From Paenibacillus sp. Soil750 (GTDB lineage Bacteria; Bacillota; Bacilli; Paenibacillales; NBRC-103111), in NCBI RefSeq assembly GCF_001428045.1, contig NZ_LMSD01000004.1, positions 1 through 64,000 on the forward strand: a DNA stretch of 64,000 bases, written 5' to 3'. The first letter of the stretch is position 1, and each line of letters begins with the position of its first letter. Shown in pieces: positions 26,890 to 34,964 of this stretch. Below the pieces are notes generated by a model that saw only the letters and a program-made list of their open reading frames with translations, was not told the origin of the DNA and ran no database searches. A program made the translations under genes and the position numbers.

Positions 26890-27147
26890 GAACATTATAA
26901 GGGGATTCTCATCATTCTCTCAGAATTGGGCTTTCCCCCTGATATAGCGCGATTTACAAGGTTGCATGGTAAATAATAGGGCAATTTTCATCTGGTATAC
27001 TGAGTCTCAGGTGGACAACCACATCGCAAGGTTACTCAATTAAGAGTCAACTGACCAAGATTCTTGCGGATATTCATTGAAGTATCTAATCTTCAATGCA
27101 AGATAGTTTGGCGAAAACTCAGCGAAAACTCTAAGGAGGCAAACCCC

Positions 27148-27696
27148 ATGAAAAACCCACAAAAAACTTGGTACAAAAAATTAGTCGTTACGGCATTGTC
27201 CGTATCTATAGGATTATCAGTAGCTGCAGCAGCTACACCAGGTAAGGCAGAAGCAGCTACGAGTGCGTCAACAGAAGTAGCCAATGCTACAGCGCTTACA
27301 GCGTCAGCAACATCGACTTCCAGAGGCAGTCAAGTCATTTCCATTGGTAAAAGATATTTAGGAACACCTTACAAATTCGGTGCTACTGCAGGTCAAACAC
27401 GTAACTTTGACTGTTCTTCCTTCACGCAGTATGTATTTAAAAAAGTAGGCGTTAGCCTGCCGCGTACATCTCAACAACAAGCACGTGTAGGTAAGTATGT
27501 ATCCCGTGGCAATCTACGTGTTGGCGATTTGGTGTTCTACTCTATCCCAGGCAAACCAGGTGTGATTCACCACGTTGCAATCTACATGGGCAACAACAAA
27601 ATCCTTCAAACCTACGGCGCGGGCGGCGTTCGTATCACCGACATGAACAGCGGTACGTGGGCTTCCCGTTATATGACAGCACGTCGCGTGCTGTAG
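27148..27696 (+). CDS. Secreted NlpC/P60 (C40) peptidoglycan hydrolase
   Basis: 182 residues from ATG 27148, 7 nt after AAGGAGGC; the frame upstream has no ribosome binding site. Signal peptide ends near 'GKAEAA' (residue 37). The catalytic domain spans about 60-180, with nucleophile Cys89 in 'NFDCSSFTQYVF' and His142 in 'VIHHVAIYMG'. The family cleaves gamma-D-glutamyl-meso-diaminopimelate bonds. There is no separate cell-wall-binding domain. About 255 bp precede it with no clear riboswitch. Confidence 0.9.
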   Translation: MKNPQKTWYKKLVVTALSVSIGLSVAAAATPGKAEAATSASTEVANATALTASATSTSRGSQVISIGKRYLGTPYKFGATAGQTRNFDCSSFTQYVFKKVGVSLPRTSQQQARVGKYVSRGNLRVGDLVFYSIPGKPGVIHHVAIYMGNNKILQTYGAGGVRITDMNSGTWASRYMTARRVL

Positions 27697-27741
27697 TCGG
27701 TTAACGACAGCCACTGCTTAAATAACAAATGAAAAAGAGTC

Positions 27742-27770
27742 GGAATAGATGGAAAACCTCCATCTATTCC
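27742..27770. repeat. Solitary palindrome of the 24-bp family
   Basis: Perfect inverted repeat GGAATAGATGGA / TCCATCTATTCC with a 5-nt centre. Its arms are those of the units in the four-palindrome blocks. No partner exists 51 or 62 bp away. It sits just after the hydrolase gene and before a strong terminator. Confidence 0.75.
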
Positions 27771-27780
27771 CTCAACACCA

Positions 27781-27829
27781 AACCGAAAGAACCCCCTCAG
27801 CCATATGGCCTAAGGGGGTTCTTTCGGTT
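27781..27829. terminator. Bidirectional terminator
   Basis: Long stem AACCGAAAGAACCCCCT / AGGGGGTTCTTTCGGTT between the convergent hydrolase gene and Hsp20-like gene. Confidence 0.88.
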
Positions 27830-27841
27830 ACAGCGCGGTGA

Positions 27842-28300
27842 CTAGTACCGGATATACGCCTCATGATAGCTCTCCTTCAACCCTCGCTTGCGAATCTTGA
27901 TCTCCAATACTCGCTGCTTATAGGTGACATTGGCAGTTCTCGGCAACACCAGCGTTGGCACTTTTATAATGCGATTCTTACCATTCGTAAAGCCTGTCAG
28001 CTTAATTTGATTCGATTTGACGAACACTTGGAGCGCTCTTGGATCTTCTTCCTTTGCAATTTTCACCTTAACAATGACGTGCTCATGCGTCTCAAAAATT
28101 TCTGTACCAATGGTTCCAGAGGATGAAATGTTGGCATCCATGCCTGGCATCGCTTTTTTCAGCATGTCCTGTACATATCCTTCAGCCCACGTCATATTAT
28201 CTAGAAAGGTCTGCCCTTTTTCGGCGAATGGCAGCTTTTGTCCAAGAAACTTCTCAACCTGTTCCCACTTCAGCCAAGGATGGCGATTAAATCCGCTCAA
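27842..28300 (-). CDS. Hsp20/alpha-crystallin-like protein, probably a spore protein
   Basis: 152 residues from TTG 28300, which has GAGGTG 6 nt upstream; a GTG nine bases earlier overlaps that site. A helical N-terminus ('WEQVEKFLGQKLPF') is followed by a beta-sandwich like alpha-crystallin ('HVIVKVKIAKEED', 'TYKQRVLEIKIRKRG'). Divergent Hsp20-type coat proteins (CotM, and GerT of Bacillus cereus) have this size. It is divergent from gerP and the two promoters share a CATATACTG motif, which supports expression in the mother cell. Confidence 0.65.
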   Translation of the reverse strand: MSGFNRHPWLKWEQVEKFLGQKLPFAEKGQTFLDNMTWAEGYVQDMLKKAMPGMDANISSSGTIGTEIFETHEHVIVKVKIAKEEDPRALQVFVKSNQIKLTGFTNGKNRIIKVPTLVLPRTANVTYKQRVLEIKIRKRGLKESYHEAYIRY

Positions 28301-28322
28301 GCCTATCACCTCATTTTGCTAA

Positions 28323-28399
28323 CAGTATATGTGCCTACCTCCCGATGTGACACCCTCCCGAAAATTCAGAGCACCTCTAGGCGGATACCTCATATACTG
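28323..28399. promoter_or_regulatory. Divergent sporulation-type promoters sharing CATATACTG
   Basis: CATATACTG occurs at 28391-28399 (plus, toward gerPA) and in reverse at 28323-28331 (minus, toward the Hsp20-like gene). Each has an AC dinucleotide about 15-16 nt upstream. This partly fits the SigK pattern AC-N16-CATAnnnTA. Confidence 0.5.
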
Positions 28400-28429
28400 T
28401 AGGTGTGATAACGCAAGGGGGATCGGATT

Positions 28430-28654
28430 ATGCCAGCTATCGTCGGGAATGTGAAAATTATTAGTGTCGGCTCCAGCTCTGTCGTTCATTTCGGCGATTC
28501 CTTTATTATTTCACCTACTAGCTCCTCCAAGACTTTCGCTGGAGCCGGTTCATTTAACACCGGGGATTTTCCGCGTGTCTATAATACTTACAGTACGACG
28601 GTCACCAATGATTCTGACTTTATCGATGCGAATGCGAGCGGCAATATCCTCTGA
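28430..28654 (+). CDS. gerPA: Spore germination protein GerPA (GerPA/PF family)
   Basis: 74 residues with the family core 'MPAIVGNVKIISVGSSSV', 'HFGDSF.ISP' and 'GAGSFNTGDF'. GerP proteins help small germinants pass the spore coat and reach the inner membrane receptors. GerPA and GerPF are close paralogues. First position in the operon makes GerPA the better name. ATG 28430 follows AGGGGGAT. Confidence 0.85.
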   Translation: MPAIVGNVKIISVGSSSVVHFGDSFIISPTSSSKTFAGAGSFNTGDFPRVYNTYSTTVTNDSDFIDANASGNIL

Positions 28655-28689
28655 CAATTGTCAGCCTAGAGCGAGGTGTTCCACAGCGT

Positions 28690-28899
28690 ATGAACTGGAC
28701 CATCCATCAAACCATTATGATTCAGCAGCTAAAAGTAAACTCTGTCGCCAACTCATCCGTCCTCCAAATTGGCACAGCGGGATCGATTCGTTCCTTGTCT
28801 AATCTGTACAATACAGGCGGTTTCGTAGAACCTGCCCCTGAGCTTGGAACAAGTGAAGTTAATCCTATTGCCCTTGTTCCTCTCCCGGCACCGACATAA
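28690..28899 (+). CDS. gerPB: Spore germination protein GerPB
   Basis: 69 residues. 'NSSVLQIGTAGSIRSLSNLY' and 'NTGGFVEPAPE' are the GerPB signature. It is second in the gerP operon, 35 bp after gerPA. It is a coat-associated permeability factor for germinants and has no membrane segment. Confidence 0.9.
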   Translation: MNWTIHQTIMIQQLKVNSVANSSVLQIGTAGSIRSLSNLYNTGGFVEPAPELGTSEVNPIALVPLPAPT

Positions 28900-28987
28900 C
28901 GCTAACCAAATCTTACTTACTGCGCTTCAAGATTAGCCAGGCAGTCCTTTGAATATCGGAGTAATCCGGAAGGAGGTGCATGTCCGA

Positions 28988-29698
28988 ATGAATAACGCGA
29001 TCACGTGGCAGCAATGGGCCCAGCAGATCACTGCCTGTCTCGAAATGCAGAAACAGCGCATCGATAAGTTAGAGCAAACCGTAAACAAGCTGCAGGCGGA
29101 TCTGAAAGCCATGAAGGACGAGAAGCGCATTCACATTGATAAAATAGAATATAATTTTGATCAGCTTAAGGTTGAAAAGCTAGACGGGACGCTAACGATC
29201 GGAATTAGTCCTAGCGCAATAGATCAAATTGAGGATCTCAGTGTGAACGGTAATTCCTTGAACAAAGAAAGTAACGGTGGCGGTATGGCTCCTATGGATA
29301 TGAATCCTTTTTACCAGGGCGGGCAATATCAGGGAACAGGACCAAGCGGCGGGATCGGTGCGGGTCAAGAGGCAGTGCGCGGAGAAGCTGCAAAGCAAGG
29401 AAAAGACATTCAAGCGGATGTCGCTAGCGGCATTGAACAGTATTTGCAGTTTGGCGTACAGGGCGATATTAACAACCTTGAACATAAATATCAACATCCA
29501 CTCGATGAGGATTACAAAGATTTGATCATCGAAGATATTCGCAAGCAACTGGATACACGTATCCAACATTATGTGAATCAATACCGCGGCGTTGGGTTCA
29601 AAGAACCTTTGGAGGCTGTAACCAACAATATCATGGACAAAACGAAGCAAGACATCCTTACAGCAATAGAGACTTACATATCCAGTCTGCCCAAGTAA
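28988..29698 (+). CDS. gerPC: Spore germination protein GerPC
   Basis: 236 residues from ATG 28988 (MNNAITW), 9 nt after GGAGGTG. The N-terminal 60 residues are a coiled coil ('QKQRIDKLEQTVNKLQADL'). A beta segment 'EKLDGTLTIGISP' is typical of GerPC. A Gly/Gln-rich linker (about 95-140) precedes a helical C-terminal part. It is the largest GerP protein and may organise the others. Confidence 0.85.
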   Translation: MNNAITWQQWAQQITACLEMQKQRIDKLEQTVNKLQADLKAMKDEKRIHIDKIEYNFDQLKVEKLDGTLTIGISPSAIDQIEDLSVNGNSLNKESNGGGMAPMDMNPFYQGGQYQGTGPSGGIGAGQEAVRGEAAKQGKDIQADVASGIEQYLQFGVQGDINNLEHKYQHPLDEDYKDLIIEDIRKQLDTRIQHYVNQYRGVGFKEPLEAVTNNIMDKTKQDILTAIETYISSLPK

Positions 29699-29744
29699 AT
29701 GGTTCCAACGAGATCAACTATTTTAAGGGAGAGAAGGGCTAAAA

Positions 29745-29927
29745 ATGTTTAATTTACATGTAGAAAACAAACAAATCTGTGTTGGCGATGTCCGTATCGT
29801 CGGGGTATCCAGTTCGTCCGTTTTCCTGATTGGGGATACAGAGGTCATCTCCTTGTCCTCCATGTTTGACACGCCACCGGAATCGGTCATTATCGCCCCT
29901 TTCGTTCCACTTGCTTCGGAGGGCTAA
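29745..29927 (+). CDS. gerPD: Spore germination protein GerPD
   Basis: 60 residues. 'VGDVRIVGVSSSSVFLIGD' and 'FDTPPESVI' match GerPD. ATG 29745 follows GGGAG. It is fourth in the operon, 46 bp after gerPC and 3 bp before gerPE. Confidence 0.9.
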   Translation: MFNLHVENKQICVGDVRIVGVSSSSVFLIGDTEVISLSSMFDTPPESVIIAPFVPLASEG

Positions 29928-29930
29928 TCG

Positions 29931-30443
29931 ATGGTTCGACTATCGATTGTTGGCAACATCTATATCAATAGCATAGGCTCAGCAAGCACGATGCATACGG
30001 GTGATAATGTTTATACTGCCTTGCAGAACCGGGTCTTTGCTGTCCAGCGTGAAGTGCCTATTTATTATGGAAATGAGGGCAGCTTTGCGGCCTACCCTTT
30101 CTACCAAAGACCTTTCCCTATCCCTCAGCCTCCCGAACCTTTCACAATGTGTGTGGATAACTTAGGGAGTTATATAACGGTTCGTAACATCCGTATTCTT
30201 GGAGTCGCGGCTTCCTCTCTTTTTCAAATTGGCAGCAATCGTGTCACTACCGCCGAAACCCGCATCAAAAATATTCGTCAATTCGTGACCAATAAACCTG
30301 CTCCCAAGGGACAACAGACATTCGTGTATACAGGGACAGATGACACAATTGGCGATATCCCAACGAAGCCGAAAGAAACTGCTGAGAACAAACCACCACG
30401 TATGGTGTTCGTTACCCAACAGCAGCAATCTAAACCAACGTAA
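29931..30443 (+). CDS. gerPE: Spore germination protein GerPE
   Basis: 170 residues. 'SIVGNIYINSIGSASTMHTGD', shared with the family, and 'VFAVQREVPIYYGNEGSF' identify GerPE. It is longer than usual because of a second 'VRNIRILGVAASSLFQIGS' repeat, which looks like an added GerPD/PB-type module, and a polar tail. It is the last gene: no gerPF follows, unlike the six-gene operon of Bacillus subtilis. Confidence 0.85.
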   Translation: MVRLSIVGNIYINSIGSASTMHTGDNVYTALQNRVFAVQREVPIYYGNEGSFAAYPFYQRPFPIPQPPEPFTMCVDNLGSYITVRNIRILGVAASSLFQIGSNRVTTAETRIKNIRQFVTNKPAPKGQQTFVYTGTDDTIGDIPTKPKETAENKPPRMVFVTQQQQSKPT

Positions 30444-30770
30444 GGGACTCGAAATGGCGCTAAGTGGCGCAAACACACTAACAGAGATGAATAGATTGAG
30501 TAAGCGTAGAGGTCAAAGATGCTTAAAGACACTTATTTTCGGCGTAAACAGCTCAACAAGAGGAATAAGTGCAGAAAGGCATCCTTTAGCGCCTAAAGCT
30601 ACAAAAATGGCGGGCGCTGGCAGAATTAGTTGCCTTTTTGCAATTATTTCAGTATCGAGAGACCGATTCGAACAAAAAGGTTGCACTTTTGCACTTTTGC
30701 AAAGTCCTTTGCAGTTGTATTCATGCCAGGAACACATCTTGAACAGGTGATTATCGCAAAATATGGCACA
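30444..30770. other. Intergenic stretch with degenerate inverted repeats, no gene seen
   Basis: About 325 bp between convergent gerPE and the GH18 gene. It holds several imperfect palindromes, such as TAAGTG...CACTAA (30461-30481), TAAGC...GCTTA (30501-30525), TTAGTTGC...GCAATTA (30626-30646) and TTGCACTTTTGCACTTTTGC. Their spacing is irregular (40, about 65, 60 bp). They may be a decayed relative of the phased arrays elsewhere. Open frames here lack ribosome binding sites. Confidence 0.4.
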
Positions 30771-30809
30771 AAGAGGGTCCCAGCCACACTCATGGCTTGG
30801 GACCCTCTT
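30771..30809. terminator. Terminator between gerP and the GH18-SLH gene
   Basis: Stem AAGAGGGTCCCA / TGGGACCCTCTT around a GCC...GGC inner stem. It ends 5 bp before the stop codon of the leftward GH18 gene and can serve both strands. Confidence 0.75.
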
Positions 30810-30813
30810 CTAC

Positions 30814-32442
30814 TTACGGCGTGAGCAGCGGCTGCGCGCGGCTCAGCAGCGCAGCCATCTGCGCTCGCGTCAAGGACGCGAGCGGGCGGAACGTGCCGCC
30901 TTCGAAGCCGTCGACAAGGCCCCTGCTGCTCATCGCAGCAATGGCCTCTGCCGACCAGCTATTCGCTGGCACGTCCGTGAACGTCTTCGCCACGCCGCTA
31001 CCCGGCGTGGTTAGCTTTAACGCGCGGGAGAGCAGCACACTCATCTGCTCCCGCGTCATGCTCTGATCGGGCGCGAAGCGATCGTTGCTGATGCCCTGCA
31101 TCAGCCCGTGCTGCTGCGCGATCGCGATATTCTGCGACGCCCAGTGGGTCGCAGGCACATCCTTGAACGCGGCACTGGAGGCTGCCGCGCTCTCTAGTCC
31201 AAGCGCGCGCACGATAATCGTCGCGGCTTCAGCCCTTGTGAGCGCCGCGTCGGGCGCGAACGTGTCTGCGGCTGTGCCGAGCATCCAGCCGCGATTCGCG
31301 GCGTTCAGGACGTCGGCCTGCGCCCAGTGCTTTTGCATATCGGTGAAGTAAAATCCATCGGCCCATAGCTGGTAGTAACTCCAAGTATCGTCAGCCTCTT
31401 GATTTAAGCTCCAGCTGCCAGTCCCTTTCAACTGATATTTCCCTACTAACTTCAGCTTAGCTTTCATAGATTGCTCGTTATCGAACCAAACCGTGTAAGT
31501 ACCGGCTGCTAACTCTTTGCCGTTCACAGTTGCTTTCGCATCTGTTGATAGGATCGTAAATGTAGCAACGGGTGACTGGCTTGCTGCATCATAACGGATT
31601 GTCCCTCGATATTGATCTACCAGCTTTTGAACACTTTTAGCAGCGATCCCTGCCCCATCGGATGCAGGATCTTGGTTCCAATAGCGGCCATATAACGGCA
31701 TGCCCAATACGATTTTATTCGCTGGAGCTTGAGACAACGCATACTGAATGGATTTCTCAACAAAGGGCAAGCTAGCAACAGGACCCGGCGTAGGATCGCC
31801 AGGATAGCTCTCATCATAAGTCATGACCATTAGATAATCACTGACAGCCGCCAAGGCTTTATAGTCATACAGACCAATCCAGTTCGTCGTAGAACCTGTC
31901 GGATTCGCAGCCACCGCAACGGAAACCTCCATCGTATTCGGCAGCTCCGCGCGCAGCCTTTTAACAAAATCGGTATACTTGTTTCGGTATTCAGCTCCTA
32001 CATTTTCAATATCTAACTGGATGCCGTCTAGCTGATTAGCTTTGATACTTGCGACAAGTTCTTTAACTAGTGTTTCCCGTTCATCGATCGCTTTTCCACC
32101 AATCGTTCTGTCAAAATCATTACTTAGAAAGGGGACAACTCTCTTCCCTTGCCTGTGCATTTCCGTTATGAAGGAAGCCTGCAAATCTGTGACTTCTAAA
32201 CTACCATCATCTTTTATGTGAAAATAACTCGGCGACACCACATCTAAAGTATCTCCGCTCTTATTGACTTGTGACGTATACGTACTAGGCGCTCCGCTGA
32301 ATAAGTAGGACATATTGAACTTCCCCTGAGCCACAGTAGCCCCTGCTAAAACCTCATTCTTGTACACGAAACTAACCTGACACATCGCACCGACGACGAC
32401 TAGGGCCACAACAAGCCTTCGCCATCCACGTTTGGTTTTCAT
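30814..32442 (-). CDS. Secreted GH18 glycosidase with three SLH domains
   Basis: 542 residues. Signal peptide (about 1-33), then a GH18 TIM barrel (about 40-350) with the catalytic motif 'DGIQLDIE' at residues 139-146 (Glu146 as acid/base; the second Asp of the usual DxxDxDxE is Gln). Three SLH repeats follow at about 365-540, anchoring it to secondary cell-wall polymer. YaaH-type GH18 enzymes act on peptidoglycan or spore cortex, others on chitin. The SLH part is much richer in GC than the catalytic part, with strong codon bias to GCG/CGC. Confidence 0.9.
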   Translation of the reverse strand: MKTKRGWRRLVVALVVVGAMCQVSFVYKNEVLAGATVAQGKFNMSYLFSGAPSTYTSQVNKSGDTLDVVSPSYFHIKDDGSLEVTDLQASFITEMHRQGKRVVPFLSNDFDRTIGGKAIDERETLVKELVASIKANQLDGIQLDIENVGAEYRNKYTDFVKRLRAELPNTMEVSVAVAANPTGSTTNWIGLYDYKALAAVSDYLMVMTYDESYPGDPTPGPVASLPFVEKSIQYALSQAPANKIVLGMPLYGRYWNQDPASDGAGIAAKSVQKLVDQYRGTIRYDAASQSPVATFTILSTDAKATVNGKELAAGTYTVWFDNEQSMKAKLKLVGKYQLKGTGSWSLNQEADDTWSYYQLWADGFYFTDMQKHWAQADVLNAANRGWMLGTAADTFAPDAALTRAEAATIIVRALGLESAAASSAAFKDVPATHWASQNIAIAQQHGLMQGISNDRFAPDQSMTREQMSVLLSRALKLTTPGSGVAKTFTDVPANSWSAEAIAAMSSRGLVDGFEGGTFRPLASLTRAQMAALLSRAQPLLTP

Positions 32443-32533
32443 CTTGTCTCATCCCCTATTCGATTCGTTATGATTCCTTCTATCATCCTAGAAAGCTGCC
32501 AAAATCGCTACGAGTAAATACTGGGGATACGGC

Positions 32534-32576
32534 AAAAAACCGCTACAGCAGCGTGTTTGCACGCTGCCGTAACGGT
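32534..32576 (-). terminator. Terminator beside the SLH pseudogene
   Basis: Minus-strand stem ACCGTTACGGCAGCGTG / CACGCTGCTGTAGCGGT followed by TTTTTT. It follows the stop of the SLH fragment at 32610, so a real transcription unit once ended here. Confidence 0.8.
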
Positions 32577-32609
32577 CAACATCTAACGGATACTCACCGC
32601 TAGATTTTA

Positions 32610-32828
32610 CTATTCTTTGTCTAAAGCTTGGATTAAACGATGAATCATAGCCGCTGCTTCTGCGCGAGTTACGTTAGCTTGCGGCAGGAATTTGCCAGCA
32701 TCATCCCCTTGGATAATACCCAGCTTCACAGCTACGTTCACACCTGCTTTTGCCCAATCCGCAATCTGCGATTGATCCGCAAATGTTTTGTTAACCGCTT
32801 GAGCATGAATAGGGCCGAAAGTCGAAAA
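32610..32828 (-). pseudogene. Remnant of an SLH-domain gene (C-terminal domain only)
   Basis: On the minus strand 72 codons read 'KTFADQSQIADWAKAGVNVA', 'LGIIQGDDAGKFLP' and 'VTRAEAAAMIHRLIQALDKE' before a TAG stop at 32610. This is a complete, well-preserved SLH repeat. The frame is closed upstream by TAA (32829-32831) and has no ATG, GTG or TTG. It is therefore the 3' end of a deleted S-layer-type gene, still followed by its terminator. Confidence 0.75.
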
Positions 32829-33048
32829 TTAGCGATTACTGTCGGCTTACTCTCATTTTAGAAGACCCGAAGCCTACTTTGTACCTAAATGTGTCATTTT
32901 TGCGTGCGAGAACCCCCTCATTGTCAATAAATGGATAGAAATTATTGGGAGAATCGTTCTATAATGTAGGTAATATATGTAATATTTGAGAGAGGGAAAC
33001 ACCCTTCTTACATTAGGAGTTGTTTCATCACTGAGGGGGATTTCAAAC
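32829..33048. other. Upstream region of the orphan regulator
   Basis: About 220 bp with no gene. A TATAAT lies at 32960-32965 with no convincing -35, which would suit an activated promoter for the regulator at 33049. I see no further SLH coding sequence upstream of the pseudogene fragment. Confidence 0.4.
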
Positions 33049-33750
33049 ATGGCAGGAGAAACCATTTTAGTCGTTGATGACGAGCAAGAAATTGTCCAGT
33101 TAATTCAACTCTACTTGGCGCGTGAAGGCTATAAAGTGATCAGTGCCAATAACGGACATGATGTGTTTGGTATTGTTAGAGAACATAGGCCTGATCTCAT
33201 TATTCTGGATATTTTGCTGCCAGGACTTGATGGTATAGAGGTGTGTCGTCAGCTCCGTAAAACGAGCAATACGCCAATCCTATTTATTTCATGCAAAAGT
33301 GAGGATATTGACATCATACTTGGTCTCAGCATGGGTGGCGATGATTATATGACGAAGCCATTCAGCCCTAGTCAACTTGTAGCCCGGGTCAAAGCACTTC
33401 TTCGCCGCAACTCCATTCGTGAGCAGCATCAGGATGATCCCCAATTGGTTAAATTCCCTGGTTTAGAAATTGATCTCGTGAGCCACATCGTACGTGCGCA
33501 TGGACAAACGATATCCCTTTCAGCCAAAGAATTCGACCTGCTCTCCCTAATGGCCAAGACACCTAACCGTGTATATAAAATCGAACACCTCTTTGAACTC
33601 ATCTGGAGCTTGGACAGCATGGGCGATCCACGCACACTCATTGTACATATTAGCAATTTGCGCAAAAAAATTGAACTTAATCCAGCTGAGCCCCGCTACA
33701 TCATTACTGTACGAGGCGTTGGTTACAAATTTAACGGTTCCGCTGGGTAA
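33049..33750 (+). CDS. Orphan OmpR-family response regulator
   Basis: 233 residues from ATG 33049 with GAGGGGG 8 nt upstream. Receiver: acidic 'VDDE' and phospho-acceptor Asp54 in 'LIILDILLPGLDG'. Switch region 'ILFISCKSED' has Ser instead of the usual Thr-Ala, and 'MTKPFS' carries the conserved Lys. Winged-helix output ends 'IITVRGVGYKFNG'. No kinase gene adjoins it: neighbours are SLH/GH18 genes and a convergent DUF554 gene 2 bp away. The partner kinase must be encoded elsewhere. Confidence 0.92.
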   Translation: MAGETILVVDDEQEIVQLIQLYLAREGYKVISANNGHDVFGIVREHRPDLIILDILLPGLDGIEVCRQLRKTSNTPILFISCKSEDIDIILGLSMGGDDYMTKPFSPSQLVARVKALLRRNSIREQHQDDPQLVKFPGLEIDLVSHIVRAHGQTISLSAKEFDLLSLMAKTPNRVYKIEHLFELIWSLDSMGDPRTLIVHISNLRKKIELNPAEPRYIITVRGVGYKFNGSAG

Positions 33751-33752
33751 AT

Positions 33753-34490
33753 TTAGCGATGCAGCCACTCCGTTATGAACTGTTGGAGAGGCACCGCTGC
33801 CGCGGCAATGACTAGAGCAGGCAGCATGTTGGCCACGTTGATTTTTCTTATTTGCAAAATATTCATTCCCACACCAATCACCAACACGCCACCTACCGCG
33901 GTAATTTGTACAATCATGGCATCCAGAGACGCTTGGCTGAACGCCATGGCGATCACCGTTGCCAACAACGCAATCGTTCCTTGCATCACGAACACGGATG
34001 CGGCAGAGAAGACAACGCCAATCCCCAAGGTAGATGCGAAAATAATGGATAAGAACCCGTCCAACAGCGACTTGGTGTATAAAATATCATGATTATGACG
34101 CAGCCCGCCATCCAAAGGGCCTAGTATCGCCATAGCGCCGATGCAATAGACTAGCGTACAGGTGACGAAGCCTTCTGATATGCTAGTTGGGGCCGCTGGA
34201 TGAGATGTCGGCTGCTTGCTTATCTTGGTCTGCAGCCAATCGCCAAGTTTGGTCAGATTCGCTTCTATTCGCATGAGCTCTCCAAGAATACCGCCAATCA
34301 CAATGCTCATGATAACGAGCACAATTTGATCTGATTTGAGTGCCATTGTAATACCTAGCACAGTGATTGCGAGCCCTAGGCCCTGCAGAACTGTGTTTTT
34401 TATACTTTCTGAGATACGGGGCAGCAGGATGCCTAATAATCCACCGATAATAATGGCAACTGCATTCACGATCGTCCCCCATAAAGCCAT
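33753..34490 (-). CDS. DUF554 membrane protein (YdfK/YqgA-like)
   Basis: 245 residues from ATG 34490 (MALWGTI), 10 nt after GGGAGG; the ATG nine bases earlier abuts that site. Seven or so hydrophobic segments, with 'GGLLGILLP' near the N-terminus and 'GPLDGGLRHNHDILYTKSLLDG', typical of the DUF554 family. Its function is unknown. It is convergent with the orphan regulator gene. Confidence 0.88.
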   Translation of the reverse strand: MALWGTIVNAVAIIIGGLLGILLPRISESIKNTVLQGLGLAITVLGITMALKSDQIVLVIMSIVIGGILGELMRIEANLTKLGDWLQTKISKQPTSHPAAPTSISEGFVTCTLVYCIGAMAILGPLDGGLRHNHDILYTKSLLDGFLSIIFASTLGIGVVFSAASVFVMQGTIALLATVIAMAFSQASLDAMIVQITAVGGVLVIGVGMNILQIRKINVANMLPALVIAAAAVPLQQFITEWLHR

Positions 34491-34610
34491 GCCTTTCATT
34501 CCTCCCTGCGTACAAGCTATAATGACCTTCTCATTCTACATGATTCTCCTCATAATTTCCTGCAACCTTGGAAATGGTAAGGATAAGCAACAGGAAAGGA
34601 GGCATGTTGA

Positions 34611-34844
34611 ATGTCGAAGAACAAATCAATGGATCCCATGACTGGCGATACGGTCGAAACTGACGGTATTTATGCCAATGAGGCTGGGCAAGAGGTTACA
34701 CTTAAACGAGGTGATGAGTTCCCCGCCGACCTGGTTCTAGGCCGCAGTACGTATGAGCTGCAAGGCTTTGCCGATGAGGCGGAGATTGATCATGATCAGT
34801 CGGAACTTAACCCCATGCGTAAGCGTGTAGATGCAAGAACCTAA
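34611..34844 (+). CDS. Small hypothetical protein
   Basis: 77 residues, acidic and hydrophilic, with a central 'TDGIYANEAGQEVTLKRGDEF' that vaguely recalls YjzC-like small proteins (G-x-Y ... G-D-x-F-P). The resemblance is weak. ATG 34611 has GGAGG 8 nt upstream. It is monocistronic with a terminator. No function is assigned. Confidence 0.65.
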   Translation: MSKNKSMDPMTGDTVETDGIYANEAGQEVTLKRGDEFPADLVLGRSTYELQGFADEAEIDHDQSELNPMRKRVDART

Positions 34845-34872
34845 GCTTTACTAAGCGTCATCCTGCACAAAG

Positions 34873-34905
34873 AAACCGAGCAGCCTCTATGGCTTCTCGG
34901 TTTTT
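34873..34905 (+). terminator. Terminator of the small hypothetical gene
   Basis: Stem AACCGAGCAGCC / GGCTTCTCGGTT with TTTTT tail. Confidence 0.85.
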
Positions 34906-34964
34906 CTCTCTTCTGTGCTATACTAGGGGAATACAGTGGTTAATTTTCCCCGGGGGATTCCTAT

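Noticed and set aside
26890-27147. Cyclic di-AMP (ydaO-type) riboswitch before the NlpC/P60 gene
   Set aside because: This position is common for that riboswitch, but I could not find its conserved core in the sequence.
34906-34964. TPP riboswitch before thiN
   Set aside because: The interval is too short and lacks the CTGAGA core.
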